From the NCBI GenBank assembly GCA_019787685.1, contig JAHNUO010000009.1, forward strand, positions 1-64,000: a DNA stretch of 64,000 bases, in the 5' to 3' direction. Source of the stretch: Chiua virens (Eukaryota; Basidiomycota; Agaricomycetes; Boletales; Boletaceae). Shown here piece after piece: positions 43,826 to 55,425 of this stretch. The translations under genes were made by a program, and so were the position numbers. The notes beneath the pieces are model-generated. The model had not been told where the DNA came from. It did no database searches and saw only the letters and a program-made list of their open reading frames with translations. How positions within the stretch are numbered: the first letter of the stretch is position 1; each line of letters starts with the position of its first letter.

Positions 43826-46164
43826 GCGACCTTCTTGTTCATTGCAAATGAGAACTTATCCATACGATCTGGACGTTACTACTCAACGATGACTTCGTCG
43901 AAGCTTACAAGAATGGAATCATCATCAAATGCTTCGACGGTATTACCAGGAGAGTGTATCCTAGGATATTTACTTACTCAGCCAACTATCCAGAAAAGTG
44001 AGTGAATTGTATGCGCTTGCTCATATGAAACTGATTAATTGAAGAGTACTCCTCGCTACCATCCGGGACAAAGGCTACTGCCCTTGTCCGCACTGCCTCA
44101 TCCCCAAATCAAAGTTCCATTGCACCGGATTCCTCAGAGATGTCACTGCAAGATTTGCTCAGGCAAGAACATACATGGTAGATAAGATCAACCAAGCGTG
44201 ACGGGCAATCTACATACTTGGCCGGCCATTGAAGAGCACAGTTGTGGAAACACTCCTCAAGGACCAATCCTAAGTTCCAACTTTGGTAAGCATCCTCTTT
44301 GGCTTTTGGGTGTAACCTCTCTAACCCTCTCAGAATTCTTTTTGCGAGTGACTCTCACCCTCGGGATTTAAATTGTACCCAATTCTAGTTGTAGATCTAC
44401 TCCATGAAGTTGAGCTTGGTCTTTTCAAGTCGGTTCTCAAGCACCTACTCCGAATTGATCTATGCCGTCGATCCACATGAAATCAACACATTCAATGAAT
44501 GGTATGTTTGACATCCTTCTGAGGGCAATGTAATTACTGACTGATGGTCTGATAGATTCACAAAAATACCACCCTTTGGACTGAATGCGATCTGTCGTTT
44601 TCCTCCAGATGTAGCAGACACAAGCCAGCGACCAGCATGGTTCTTCAAGCATGTACTGCAGGTAGTGTTCTTCACATGCCTTGCCTTAGATTGCAGCACT
44701 TAACAGACCTCAATACAGTGTTCCATTCCCGTGTTTGAGGGACTTTTCCCTCCTGTGCACAATGCGAACATCTGACGCCTCTTATTCCAACTCTCTGAAT
44801 GGCATGCTTTGGCCAAGCTTCGCATTCACACGGACAATTCACTCACACTCCTCCAGCAGTCGTTATGGACGCTTTGTGATCAGCTTCACCACTTTCAATG
44901 AATCACCTGTGCCGCCTTCGACACTTGTGAATTACCCATGGAAGCTGCACAACGGCAGAGGAGGGAATTGGGCGAAGTTAATGCCGGACATCGAAAGAAG
45001 GAAGGACGCTCAGGGGCCTTGCTTTCAAAGAAATTCAATCTCAATACCTACAGGTTCCACGCTTTGGGAGACTACGTCACAATGATCAAGATGTTCAGGA
45101 CAACAGACTTGTTCTCAACCCAAATTGTAAGTCTCAAGCACTTTCCCTCTCCTTTTTTCTTGCATGCCTCTGACAAACGTGTTCCTTCAGGGTGAGCTCA
45201 CACATTATCAAATCAAGAAGATGTATGGATTGTCGAACAAGAAAAATGTCAAGGAGCAATTTGCCAGGCAAGAGTATTTACCTCGAATGAATGAAATGAA
45301 GTATGTTTTCTGAACCTGAACCAAATTGTGGAATCAAAAATCGTTCGCATCAACTACACGACCTACAATATTCACAGAGCCCATGACTGCCTGCGGACAG
45401 ACCGTTCTTCTTTCCTCATAACTTTATCGAGGGAAGAAGACTCTGACTGCCACCCTTTCTGGTACTGTCAGCTACTCAAGGCGTTCTGTATCGACGTCAT
45501 TTATTCTCCTGGTGGTGTTAGTGGTCCAAAGCAGATGATGGAGGTCCTATGGGTCCGTTGGTTAGGAATTGATCTGGATAATAAGTGGGGTTTCCAGCAA
45601 TCTACTCTTCCAAAGGTTGGATTTGTCCCTGAAGACGGAGAGAGCCCTGCTTTTGGATTTTTGGACCCCTCTCTGGTGATCCGTGGGTGTCACCTCATTT
45701 CAGCTTTCATAGATGGTCGTACAGATCAGTTCTTAGTACAGAACGGCATGTCGGTAGCTAGACTACCTGGCGAATCTGATGATTGGGCAAGATATTATGT
45801 GAATATGTGGGTCTCACCTTATCTTGACCTCTTCTATGCTAACAGAATTATGGGCAGTTTTGCCGATCGAGATATGTTTACTCAGTATGCCACAATTGGT
45901 GTAGGTCATGATGCCGCGCACTCTCAGCACAACCACGGACTGGTTGACAACCAATTAGCTGCTAAAGATGATTCAGAAGATGTTGATGGTATCAAAGATA
46001 GTCACCTGTTGACAAGACAAACATCTCAAATTGATGGGGGTGCCAACGAAGACGAAGATGGTGATGACAATGATTCGGAAGACAGCGACAAGGACAATTT
46101 AGATGTTAGTAATGAGACCAATATGAGTGATAGCTATGACGACAGTGCTGATACTTGTTTCTAG

Positions 46165-47746
46165 CTACTTTTAATTATCATGGAATGTGGCTATGGTTCT
46201 GAATCTGTGCCATTGCCTACTAACTCATGAAAGAATTCGCAGAGATTATAATTGCTCGTAACAAACTACATTCCAGGCAAAAGACATGACCGATGATTGC
46301 CGCAATTGTCTAGTATGCTTATTACATGCTAATAATGTTGGTGGCACCCACTCTGACTTTGATTAGTCATGGTTTGACAATGATCTTATAATTAACACAA
46401 TCTCCTATCGGCCCTTGGTCATACATATCTCACCCGAGACACGAACAAAAAAGTCGAAGTGACAAAGTCCATAAATATTGAATAAAATATTCAAACTAAA
46501 TAAGAGGATTTGCCCTAGGTACATATCTCAAACAAATTTTAATTATATAACTGAATTTGATGGATGAACTTATCAAGCTCGACAAATTGAGAAAATGAAT
46601 GATTGTGATAGGTTACACATGTCATACAATATGTACTTTTTTGTATTTAACACGAATCCGGCAAATGATGTCCAGTATGTACATAGACAATTTTTTGTCT
46701 AATTTCCTTCTATGAATGCAACTTTATTCGAAATCATATTTAGCAATGTTAAGTACATAAACAGATTGCGTGCATGTGGCACACAAATCTCAACACAAAT
46801 CAAGGATATGTATAAACTATGAGAAATAGACATTTTTAATCGCTAAGTCTAAATAGGTTGGAGCATATGCTAGAGCGGCCCACTGCCGGGGCCACTCAGG
46901 GGCCCGTGGTCAGCCCCTTCACCAAATACATGACACTGGCATCTATCGCATGGCATCCTAATGCTGCAAGGTAGGCCACTAGACCTAGAAGTGCAACACA
47001 TAATAAAAGCTGGTCATTTCTGCCAGTGGGTGAGCTCACCAAGGGCAGAGTGGTGTCTAGACTACGCATAAGAGAGCAAATGGTAGAGAATTTGCTGTTA
47101 ACTGACAAGGTGCTGTCTCTTAGGAGACTTGACAGAATGCGATGGAATAATCAGTGGCTAATGAAAGACAGTCAGAGAATGACCATCATGCATGCACCAG
47201 TAGTTCATGACTTACCTTCATTGTAGTCCGACCACCACTCAGAATACTTTTTCGCAAGACCATTGGGTAAACTTTGCTAAGTGAGAGAGTGCAGAGATGC
47301 AGAGATGAGGGCTGATAGATAATTTCGCACATTACCTTAAGAGTTGGAGAAAACAAAAAAAGGCAGCCTAAATGGGAACAATGTATTGTCAAGGTCATAT
47401 CAGGGAACAAGTCAGTTACGGCTTTGGTTACAGCGGCTACAGTAGTTATGGCTTGGCTCGGCAGTTATGGCTCAGCTCAGCAACCTTACCTCCAATAGGA
47501 ACAAGGGGATTATGATTTTGCCTTGTAATTTCAATGTCTTGTAGCTTCGTGGTCATAGTTTGTTTTCGGAGTAACTCTATAAAGGCGATCAGTGGCCCCG
47601 AAGGACAGTACGAAATCCTTGTCATGGATGATACAGTGAGTAACATGGCGTGGATTGCAATATCTCGCTGAAATACGTGTACACAGGACAATATAATAGG
47701 ACGACTTAGCAAGTTAACCATCAATGATCCTTCACCACTGGGCGAT
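46165..47746. other. non-coding sequence between Plavaka and Tnp2 remnants
   Basis: AT-rich up to about 46860, then mixed composition. No reading frame of interest. Ends of both elements should be here, but I could not place terminal inverted repeats. Confidence 0.4.
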
Positions 47747-50700
47747 ATGTCGGGACAACCTAGCAACTTATCCCTTGATCCAACTGTCACAAATGAGACG
47801 TTCATGACACTTGCTCTTGTTGATCACGAACTACACTTGCGCACAAAGAGAATCTCCCAAATGGTAGACGGACTGGATGCGCAGGGGGCACAAGATAAGG
47901 TGTTAGTGGCCCTGACGGACGAAGAGAGTTGGCTTAGAGAGCACTCACAGAAGGTTGCAGAAATGGAAACCAGCGGGGATGAGGTGAACGAGATCCTTCA
48001 CAGTGAGCTGGGAGAGAACTTAGCCCAGGTTCAACTCACGATAACAAGCATTAAGGGGACCTTGGCTGCTCGGAGCCCAGAGGACCTCCTCCATGGAGAG
48101 ACTTCTGCAGAATTCGTCGACACTGGCAAGTTAATGCTTCCAAAATCACGATACTGATTGCTTACCACATTTGATAGAGGAGAAGTTTCAGCAGAGCTTC
48201 CACAATGTGAACCCGGCTATCTTGTTGTCGATGCTTGTTGCAGCGATTTTGGACGTCTTCGGACATGTTGCTCGGCCGTGGTGTAATGCTCTCTTGGAGT
48301 TCCTCAACCTTCTTCGGTCGACTCCACTGGGTGGCAATAAAGAGAACTTTTCTCCTGGCTCAATTGAGTCGAACAGGAAATTCATTCCTGGTGACATATG
48401 CACCATCCAGAAAAAATTTGACCTCCAACCCACCACAGTCACTTATGCAACCTGCATACGGTGTTCCTACACACATGCCCCATTGCAGTCCCCCAACAGA
48501 AAGTGCCAATCTTATCCAGACCACTGCACGTATCAGAAATATCCAGGTGGGAAGATATGCAACCAAGCGTTAGTGAAGACTATCTGAAAGAATGGGGAGA
48601 AAATCCATGTACTGATCAAACCATTTGTCATACATGACTACAAGGACTTCATGGCGAATATGTTAGCTCGCCCTGGAATGGAGGCAGCTTTGGAATGAGG
48701 GACTATGTTGAATGAAAGGCATCAGCTCTGGGACGTGAAGGATGGTACTGCAATAACGGAGATCAACGGACTCGATGGCAAACTGTTCATGGACGGTTTG
48801 AAAAGGAGTGATCTTAGGCTTGCCTGGAGTCTGTCTGTAGACTGGTTCAACCCGCACACCAACAAGATCTCTGGGAAAAGGAAATCGGTAGGGTCGATGT
48901 CAATGGCACTCCTCAACCTCCCTCCAAGTCTCCGCTACAAGGCAGAAAATATTTACCTAGTAGGCGTCATACCCGGTCCCCGAGAGCCTTCCGTGGACGA
49001 AATAAACCACTTTTTATGGCCCCTCGTTGACTACTTGCCTGCTTGGCAGAGTGGCACGTGGTTTTCAAGAACTACTGGTCATCCCACCGGTCGCCTTGTC
49101 CGGTCCGTAATTGCGTTGGCTGTCAATGACCTACCAGCAGCCCGGAAGACCACTGGCTTCGCTGTGCCAACTGCAAAGCATCTTTGCAATCTCTGTTGGT
49201 TACAGAAGTCAGAGATCAGCGATTTCGAATGTGATCACTGGAGGCGACGAACACGATTGGAACATTTGAGGAATGCCGAGCAGTGGCGAGACGCTAAAAA
49301 CCAAATGGAGAGGGATTGGATGTTCAAAGAGACTGGAGTGCGGTGGTCTGAGTTGCTTCACTTGCCATACTGGGACCCCACTCGCTTCATGGTGATAGAT
49401 GGCATGCACAACCTCTTCCTGGGATTAGCCCAATTCCATTTCAGAGACTTGATTGTTGTCGACAAGCAGGCGAATCAAGACTTACGCCGCCATAACCCCA
49501 AGCCTGTCGGCGAGCCTGCGAGCCCGGCAGAACTGGATCAAGGGAGGACCATTCTCAGAGGGAAACCGACCACAACAGCACTGACCCACTTACGTGCATC
49601 TGTCTTGCAGGCATTGGTTGACAAGAACGGCATACTTGATACAGTCAAATCGTTACGCAAATATCCTACGAAAAAAGAGCTGATTCAAGTACTGTTGGTG
49701 AGATACACACACAAAGTACTTGTAACTTTTAAACTTACCTCACATAAGTCTTCATCCACTCAGAACACCACTCCAGGGGTCGATGAGATCCGGGTTCACC
49801 CGATGGTTCCCCTCATCGGAGACGAATTTGTTGATGAATGTGAAACGTCTCTGGCGGCTAACGAGAAGTCTTGTGAACCATTGGTCAACAAAGAGATCGA
49901 TGAGATCCAGACATACCTGGACTCCATTGTACGGCCGACATGGCAGAGGGGCCCACCCACTAACCTTGGTGACGCAGAGCATGGAAAGCTGAAGGCTGAG
50001 CAATGGCGGTTGGCGATCGAGTTTGACCTTCTGGTGATATTGTGCCGATTGTGGGGGTCTGATGAATCTGGAGGTAACGAGAAGGATGCAAGGAGAAAGA
50101 AACTGGCTCACAGCACGATGCTCCTAGCCATGGCAGTAAGGTGGGGCACTTCCCATGTAACCTCAGAAATCCACGGTCATCAGTACAAGCGGTACATGAA
50201 GGCATACCTTGAAAGCATGAGGGACGTTTTCCCGAAGCTTCGCTGGTGACCAAATCACCATGCAGCATTACACATCAACGAGTTTTTCAGCAGATATGGT
50301 CCAATGTGTGGTTGGTGGATGTTCCCCTTCGAGCGCATTATTGGCATGTTGCAAAAAACTAAGACTAATCATAAAATGGGTAAGCTTGTATTTTTCGAGA
50401 TGAAAGCATGCTAACTGAGGGCCAGGGGAACTGGAGGAAACTATGCTGGTCCACTTCTGTGCAGCGGCGAGAATGAAAGCCATGCTGACTGACCCAATTT
50501 CCCCTGAAATCATCCGGAAAGCAGGTGCAATCATGCAGAGGTGTGCAGCAGTGCATGAGCGCACATTTTTCGAATTTCCCATCAGTCTCTTTTCACTTCC
50601 TGACCCAGATCAAGAACCGGCATTTCAGATTGAGGGGAAAGTAGAGGAAAGATCGCCACCGAAGGATGTATATCTCACAATGCAAGTTAGCAGAGTGAAG

Positions 50701-51093
50701 AGTTCACTGGACGATAAGATCAAAACCTACAAACATTGTACGATTGCGGGAACACGCTACACCAGGAATGCAACATTACCGAGGGACGCGAGCATTTTCT
50801 TTGAACACGAAGGAGGTACCTTTCCGGGGAGGATCGAGTACATCTTTTCTGTCACTGCAGGTCAGGGTGCTGAAGATTACTTCTTTGCAATTCAAAGGTA
50901 CCTACCCGTGCCGGCTGAGGTAAAAGACCCCTTCCTCGCATATAGAGACTTCGGCGCTGCATTGTGGCAGGAGAAGGGGAGAGATAATTTGGAAGTTGTC
51001 TCTGGGAAGAGCATTGTTTTCCATGCGATCAGTATGATCTGGCAGGACAGACTCCTAGTGGTAAAACCGTTGAACAGTATTGACATGACGTGA
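47747..51093 (+). pseudogene. Tnp2-type (CACTA/EnSpm, Transposase_21) transposase, three TGA codons
   Basis: Transposase of the Tnp2 family used by CACTA elements. Blocks in order: a helical N-terminal part (47780-48120, LARSPEDLLHG-like end); a cysteine region at 48440-48580 (TCIRCSYTHAP, YPDHCTYQKYPGGKICNQAL); DGLKRSDLRLAWSLSVDWFN (48795); NLPPSLRYK; VGVIPGPREPSVDEINHFLW (48961); CNLCW; MVIDGMHNLFLGLAQFHF (49388, the family DGMHN motif); LGDAEHGKLKAEQWR (49969); then HAALHINEFF, MCGWWMFPFERIIGMLQK (50309) and a C-terminal domain to 51093. In-frame TGA at 48585, 48696 and 50247 breaks a frame otherwise open over kilobases. An intron (about 50380-50425) before GELEETMLVHF is plausible. The true start is uncertain because the usual N-terminal zinc region is missing. 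Confidence 0.83.
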
Positions 51094-51751
51094 ATGGGAT
51101 AGTAAACTGTGTAAATAATACAACCAAGCACATCGGAGGGGATGTACAAAATACTATTACAAGAGGTTATCAATGAATCTGCATACTAATCGAGAGAGCT
51201 GGCATTAGAGGGAGGAAATGTTAACACGCAGACCCTCCCTAGGGGGAGAGTGTGCTAGAAACTCAGTACAGACATGTTGATTGATCTCCAGATCATCTGT
51301 AACTAATTCAATGCTTTCTACGGATGGAAATGATGAAAGCCATGTCCCACAGTGTGGCTACCAGGACTTTGAGTCCAACGATTTTGTAAAGAGCTGATGC
51401 AACTTACCAAGAGATTACTACTCTCTCTGAACAACGAAAGAGAGAAAGGGTAATCGATGGTGAGCGCCCTGGTATCGCAGATCCATTGTTCGCATTCGGA
51501 ACCTGGAGACTGGCTTCAGGGATATGGCTGAATTGGCAGAATGCGATCCTCACATGAGACGCCTTTGGAAAGTAGTGGGTGCAATCCAAAATATAAGAGA
51601 TGAGTGGCCGCTGGGAACTGGAGTCCACCAGAGACACGGAAAGCGACTGAACTACTTCAGGAGTCTGGAGGTGCTTAGCGATCATGCAGATGTAGCCAGG
51701 GGGGCCACCAAGATGATTCAACTTTGGAAGGTTGACTCGGAGTTGTCGTGT
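51094..51751. other. intergenic; right border of transposon island
   Basis: Between the Tnp2 remnant and the F-box gene. A plus-strand frame at 51524-51889 overlaps the end of the F-box gene in antisense and looks like a shadow. The right end of the CACTA element should lie here but no clear terminal repeat was found. Confidence 0.4.
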
Positions 51752-53755
51752 TCAATACTGGGATTCTTGCTTTCCATAAGTGCAGATGTCGAGCCTCTGC
51801 AGGGAGGGGTGGTGGTCCAAGAATGCCAGAAGGTCGCCAGCAGGGCATTCATAGTGTATCTGAAGACTTTGCAAGCGGGGGAAAGTTAATGTGTGGAGCA
51901 GCTTGCCCCACACTTGGCGGGGAAGCTCGACCCTGCGGAGAGAGAGGTGTTCAAGGGGGGAATTGATGAGGATGTCTACAGTGAAAGCAATAACCTGTGG
52001 GCTGAATGCGAAGTTGGTATTGAGCCGAAGGGTACTGAGTTCACTATCTGCATGATGAGTCCCTCTTCCCTTCAGAGAAGGGAAATGGAGAGGGTGATTG
52101 GGAGGAGGTGACACACCAGTGAAGGAAAGCTCACGGCATCTCAACGACTTGATCTCTTTGAGGACAAGGGAGATCAAAGACAGGGACAGGGAGCTTCCCT
52201 CCAATGAGAGATAGACAGTGCGAACACCAGTAACGCGTGGTGAGTGCAGAAAGACAAGGAGGGCATGGAGATGAGAGTCCTGAGTAATCGTAAAGAAGCA
52301 ACCCCGTGGAACCAAAAAGGAATCCAAGCGTATCCAGACTAGAAGGGCTTCATATTGATTCTCTTTAACTGGGAGCCAAAAACGCCCAGCCAGATTAAAA
52401 CCAGTAGCTGCAAGGCTGAGAGGACCAGCAATTTCTCTGAGCAGAATGCATGTCTGACTGCAAGCTTTCAAATCACAAACTTCGAGAAGACCGATCACTT
52501 GATAAATCACCTCATTTGGAAGCACAAGAATTGATGTCATGCTCTGAGTGACAAAATATGAGTGGAGAATCCACCAAACGGTCATAATACATACCTGAGG
52601 AATCAAGTGATAGGGTACAGTGATCTCAATGGAACCTTGTCGTTCGCACGCGAGTTCCAAGGCAGGATGTGGCAAAGAGGGGGCCAGACGCTCCGATGTA
52701 GTGTCAAGAAGGGGGTGTTTGGAGGAAGGCGCCTCCACAGAATCCTCTCGCTTGCATTTGAGACCAGAGGCAGGGAGAGACGATGAAGGATTGGATAAGG
52801 TGAGGGGGATAGTGTCCAAAAGAGGGCGTTTGAAGGAAGGTGCTTCAAGGATCTCCACGGTATCCTCTCGCTTGCATTTGAGACCAGAAGCAGGGAGAGA
52901 TGGAGAAGACTTGGATGAGAGGAGGGGGATAGTGTCCAAAAGAGGGCGTTTGGAGGAAGGTGCTTCGAGGATCTCCATGGAATCCTCTCGCTTGCGTTTG
53001 AGACTAGAAGCAAGGAGACTCAGAGATGGCGGAGACTCGGATGAAGGGAGGGGGATAGTGTCCAAAAGAGGGCATTTGGAGGAAGGTGCTTCGAGAATCT
53101 CCACGGAATCCTCTCGCTTGCGTTTGAGACCAGAAGCAAGGAGACTCAGAGATGGCGGAGACTCGGATGAAGGGAGGGGGATAGTGTCCAAAAGAGGGCA
53201 TTTGGAGGAAGGTGCTTCGAGAATCTCCACGGAATCCTCTCGCTTGCGTTTGAGACCAGAAGCAAGGAGACTCGGAGATGGCGGAGACTCGGATGAGGGG
53301 AGGGGGATAGTGTCCAAAAAAGGGCGTTTGGAGGAAGGTGCTTCGAGGATCTCCACAGAATCCTCTCGCTTGTGTTTGAGACCAGAAGCGAGGAGACTCG
53401 GAGATGGCGGAGACTCGGATGAAGGGAGGGGGATAGTGTCCAAAAGAGGGCATTTCAAGGAAGGTACTTTGAGGATCTCCACAGAATTCTCTCGCTTGCG
53501 TTTGAGACCAGAAGCGGGGAGAGATGGCATAGAAGGGGCTGCAACACCTTCAGACGAGGAACTTGGCATAGGAGCTTCAGGAATCCTAGCGAAATCTTGC
53601 CACTTCCATGTGGGTTCAGAAGAGGAAGTGGATAGCGTGCGAAGGACAAGAAGGAGAGAGCGAAGGCATGGAGAATTTGGCCAGAAATTCAATGCCTGCG
53701 CGAGTAATGTGAAAGTCTGTGCCTCACAAACAAGTCGACTGAATATGTTACCCAT
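51752..53755 (-). CDS. F-box protein with N-terminal tandem repeats
   Basis: About 650 residues in two exons (52595-53755 and 51752-52543) with a 51-nt GTATGT...CTCAG intron. The intron length is a multiple of three and has no stop, so retention would still give protein. The N-terminal half holds seven clear repeats of 40-42 residues, each with a GLKRKRED-like basic block, an acidic VEILEAPSSK stretch and LDTIPL plus a Ser/Pro linker. The C-terminal part begins with an F-box-like segment (TSILVLPNEVIYQVIGLL, about residue 390), followed by leucine-rich sequence as in mushroom F-box/LRR proteins. F-box proteins bind Skp1 in SCF ubiquitin ligases and select targets; here the role is inferred. 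The repeated KRKR suggests nuclear targeting or nucleic-acid binding. MGNIFSRL at the start could be myristoylated if it is real. Confidence 0.68.
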   Translation of the reverse strand: MGNIFSRLVCEAQTFTLLAQALNFWPNSPCLRSLLLVLRTLSTSSSEPTWKWQDFARIPEAPMPSSSSEGVAAPSMPSLPASGLKRKRENSVEILKVPSLKCPLLDTIPLPSSESPPSPSLLASGLKHKREDSVEILEAPSSKRPFLDTIPLPSSESPPSPSLLASGLKRKREDSVEILEAPSSKCPLLDTIPLPSSESPPSLSLLASGLKRKREDSVEILEAPSSKCPLLDTIPLPSSESPPSLSLLASSLKRKREDSMEILEAPSSKRPLLDTIPLLSSKSSPSLPASGLKCKREDTVEILEAPSFKRPLLDTIPLTLSNPSSSLPASGLKCKREDSVEAPSSKHPLLDTTSERLAPSLPHPALELACERQGSIEITVPYHLIPQVCIMTVWWILHSYFVTQSMTSILVLPNEVIYQVIGLLEVCDLKACSQTCILLREIAGPLSLAATGFNLAGRFWLPVKENQYEALLVWIRLDSFLVPRGCFFTITQDSHLHALLVFLHSPRVTGVRTVYLSLEGSSLSLSLISLVLKEIKSLRCRELSFTGVSPPPNHPLHFPSLKGRGTHHADSELSTLRLNTNFAFSPQVIAFTVDILINSPLEHLSLRRVELPRQVWGKLLHTLTFPRLQSLQIHYECPAGDLLAFLDHHPSLQRLDICTYGKQESQY
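52726..53535 (-). repeat. tandem repeat array, units of 120-126 bp
   Basis: The marker CTCTCGCTTG recurs at 52745, 52865, 52985, 53111, 53237, 53363 and 53489, so spacing is 120, 120, then four times 126 bp, all multiples of three. A degenerate eighth unit lies near 52640. It encodes the repeat region of the F-box protein. Confidence 0.92.
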
Positions 53756-54520
53756 AGGTGAAAACGGAACTTTTGTGAGTCAAGCTGAGTGGTCCAACGG
53801 CCGCGTTCAAATACCTGGTAATGCCGCATGTCCCGGATGAGCAGACAATAAAGGGAGCATACTAGGACATACCAATGTGGCAGATGGACCTCCATCGTGA
53901 TCGGCAAGAACTTGGATGAGACCGCCGATCTCCATATTTCCCCTCGGAAGGAGATGTGATTGCCTTTACCGAGTGAGCAGTGTCCTGCTGATCAATGTTC
54001 AAGATAGCAGATCTCATCTTTGCCGAGAGAACTTACAATTGCTGGGTGTACTAATTGGTTTTAGCTTTTTTGTTTGGCATAAGCTTGTTGTTCATCCAGC
54101 GTACCTAGTATCTATGACAATGTGCTCTTATTATTCATAGATACAGCAGCGCCGGGTTTTGCAATGCACCCGACCAACAGTGACATTGAGGGAATGTGAA
54201 AAAAAAAACTACTACAAAGTTAAGTACATGGTGCTAGGATCTAGGTAGTTGAGCGGAAGAAAGAGTGGTATGTTCTCGAGCGGTGGCTTAAATAGTGTTT
54301 GACACTCCGCCCGGGTAATTCCACAAGATTCACGTGGCCACTCAAGTCGCGGGGCACTACTTAAGACCAGAATATTCGCACGACTACTCTTTCCCTCATT
54401 GCCACTCACTTACATAAAGATACATAGTTAATGTTAAGTTAGAAGTATAGTCGCAGTCGTAGCGACACTACAATTAGAGACTCTGGACCGAACAGACGAA
54501 CAATAATCATCAATCACGTA
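53756..54520. other. promoter region, no gene seen
   Basis: Upstream of the F-box gene (minus) and of the small gene on plus. The stretch at about 54340-54430 (CACTACTTAAGACC, ATTCGCACGACT) resembles 55540-55620, so a promoter may be duplicated. No further coding sequence. Confidence 0.4.
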
Positions 54521-55425
54521 ATGAAATCTCTGTGGATTGCGTCACTTCGATCTGAGTGTTGGCATCAGGTGCACCTGTTGAGCTTTTCTACTCTCAGAAT
54601 GCCCCTGATTTATTCTCTAGACACATGGACACCGCCAAGCGTTCCGACCGGATCACAGTTAACAATTGACGGTTCGTCCTTCATGACCATAAAACTACGT
54701 GAGTAGTTCTCTCTCTGCAACTGTCCTGTCCTCATGAAATTGGAGCACCCTTCCAGTCATCTTTATCCAGCTCGGTATCTTCCCTATCGAAGGCACCCAC
54801 CTCGATCTCGCTCATTTCCCCAGCTCCCACTCCAAGTAAATATTGACATTCCTATGGCGAGTTTACACCTCAATCCGTTGTCTCAAGAGGTATCCGACGA
54901 AATGGTTTTTTTTTCGCTCACCCCAGCCTTTGCAGTGCTAACATCATTTCTAGGCCATCGCTGTTGATTATCAGTCGATGTATGTGCAAGATCCAGCCCA
55001 TTTCGGTAACAAGATTGAAGCTAGAGTAAACAGGGCGGTTGCATCAGCGTTGGTGGACCTTAACCTGCCACACCAGGGCTTGAACTATCGAGATCTGGGT
55101 GGATTTGGTAATGAAATTGAAGCCAGATTAAACAGGGTGGTCACATCAGCGTTGGCGGACTTTAAGCTGACGCTGTACCCGCACAGAGGCATGCACCGTC
55201 AAGGGGTAAGTAGGTATTAATCCGTCGCCATTCACACTTATCCAGTGACAGACAATTTTGCTGGCTGCCTTGCATTACGTCAGAAATGTGGTTTGGCAAG
55301 GTTCAGCACATATAATGAAATTTGCTATACAATGTATCAGCATTGCCCAGCCGGTTGCTGCAGGAGGTGTGTCTCTTTCGATTTGGCAAATTGTGACTTA
55401 TGTACTTAGGCCAGGAGCGCAATGA
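54521..55425 (+). CDS. small hypothetical protein, exon model uncertain
   Basis: Coding signal without a recognised family. Candidate exons are 54521-54701 (contains TWTPPSVPTGSQLTIDG), 54757-54836 (VIFIQLGIFPIEGTHLDLAH), 54954-55206 (DPAHFGNKIEARVNRAVAS, then a second similar half GFGNEIEARLNRVVTSALAD), and 55251-55425 (TILLAALHYVRNVVWQG to a TGA). Exons 1-2 and 3-4 join in phase with GT-AG borders; the 2-3 junction does not join cleanly, so either an exon is missed or the gene is broken. The 30-residue helical unit in exon 3 is repeated twice. The last exon is hydrophobic and could hold one membrane helix. Confidence 0.4.

Larger units (their letters stand above)
41031..46164 (+). pseudogene. 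Plavaka-type transposase remnant
   Basis: Transposase of the Plavaka group (basidiomycete relatives of CACTA elements), broken. The start MPGFRCHPDCPHML recalls the N-terminal zinc-finger region. Conserved blocks follow in order: LVHEVIQALDFNIQELSGFD (41925), VVAGLMFWSDSTQLAQFGHA (42321), WPIYLFFGNLSKYV (42385), NDDFVEAYKNGIIIKCFDG (43881), RVYPRIFTYSANYPEK (43950), CPCPHCLIPKSKFH (44080), VVDLLHEVELGLFK (44391), LSEWHALAKLRIHTD (44793), FHALGDYVTMIKMFRTTDLF (45057), and a long acidic tail to 45328-46164. Two solo LTRs (42509-43123, 43213-43825) sit in the middle. In-frame TGA codons lie at 43849, 44199, 44773 and 44899, TAA at 44271, and a frame change near 41860. The final exon alone is still open for 278 codons. 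Confidence 0.82.

Noticed and set aside
51524..51889. Plus-strand frame of 121 codons
   Set aside because: Its second half is antisense to the end of the F-box gene and the first half has no recognised content.
52620..53840. Plus-strand open frame of about 400 codons across the repeat array
   Set aside because: It is the antisense reading of the 120/126-bp repeats, open only because unit length is a multiple of three. The minus strand has the intron, F-box and better composition.
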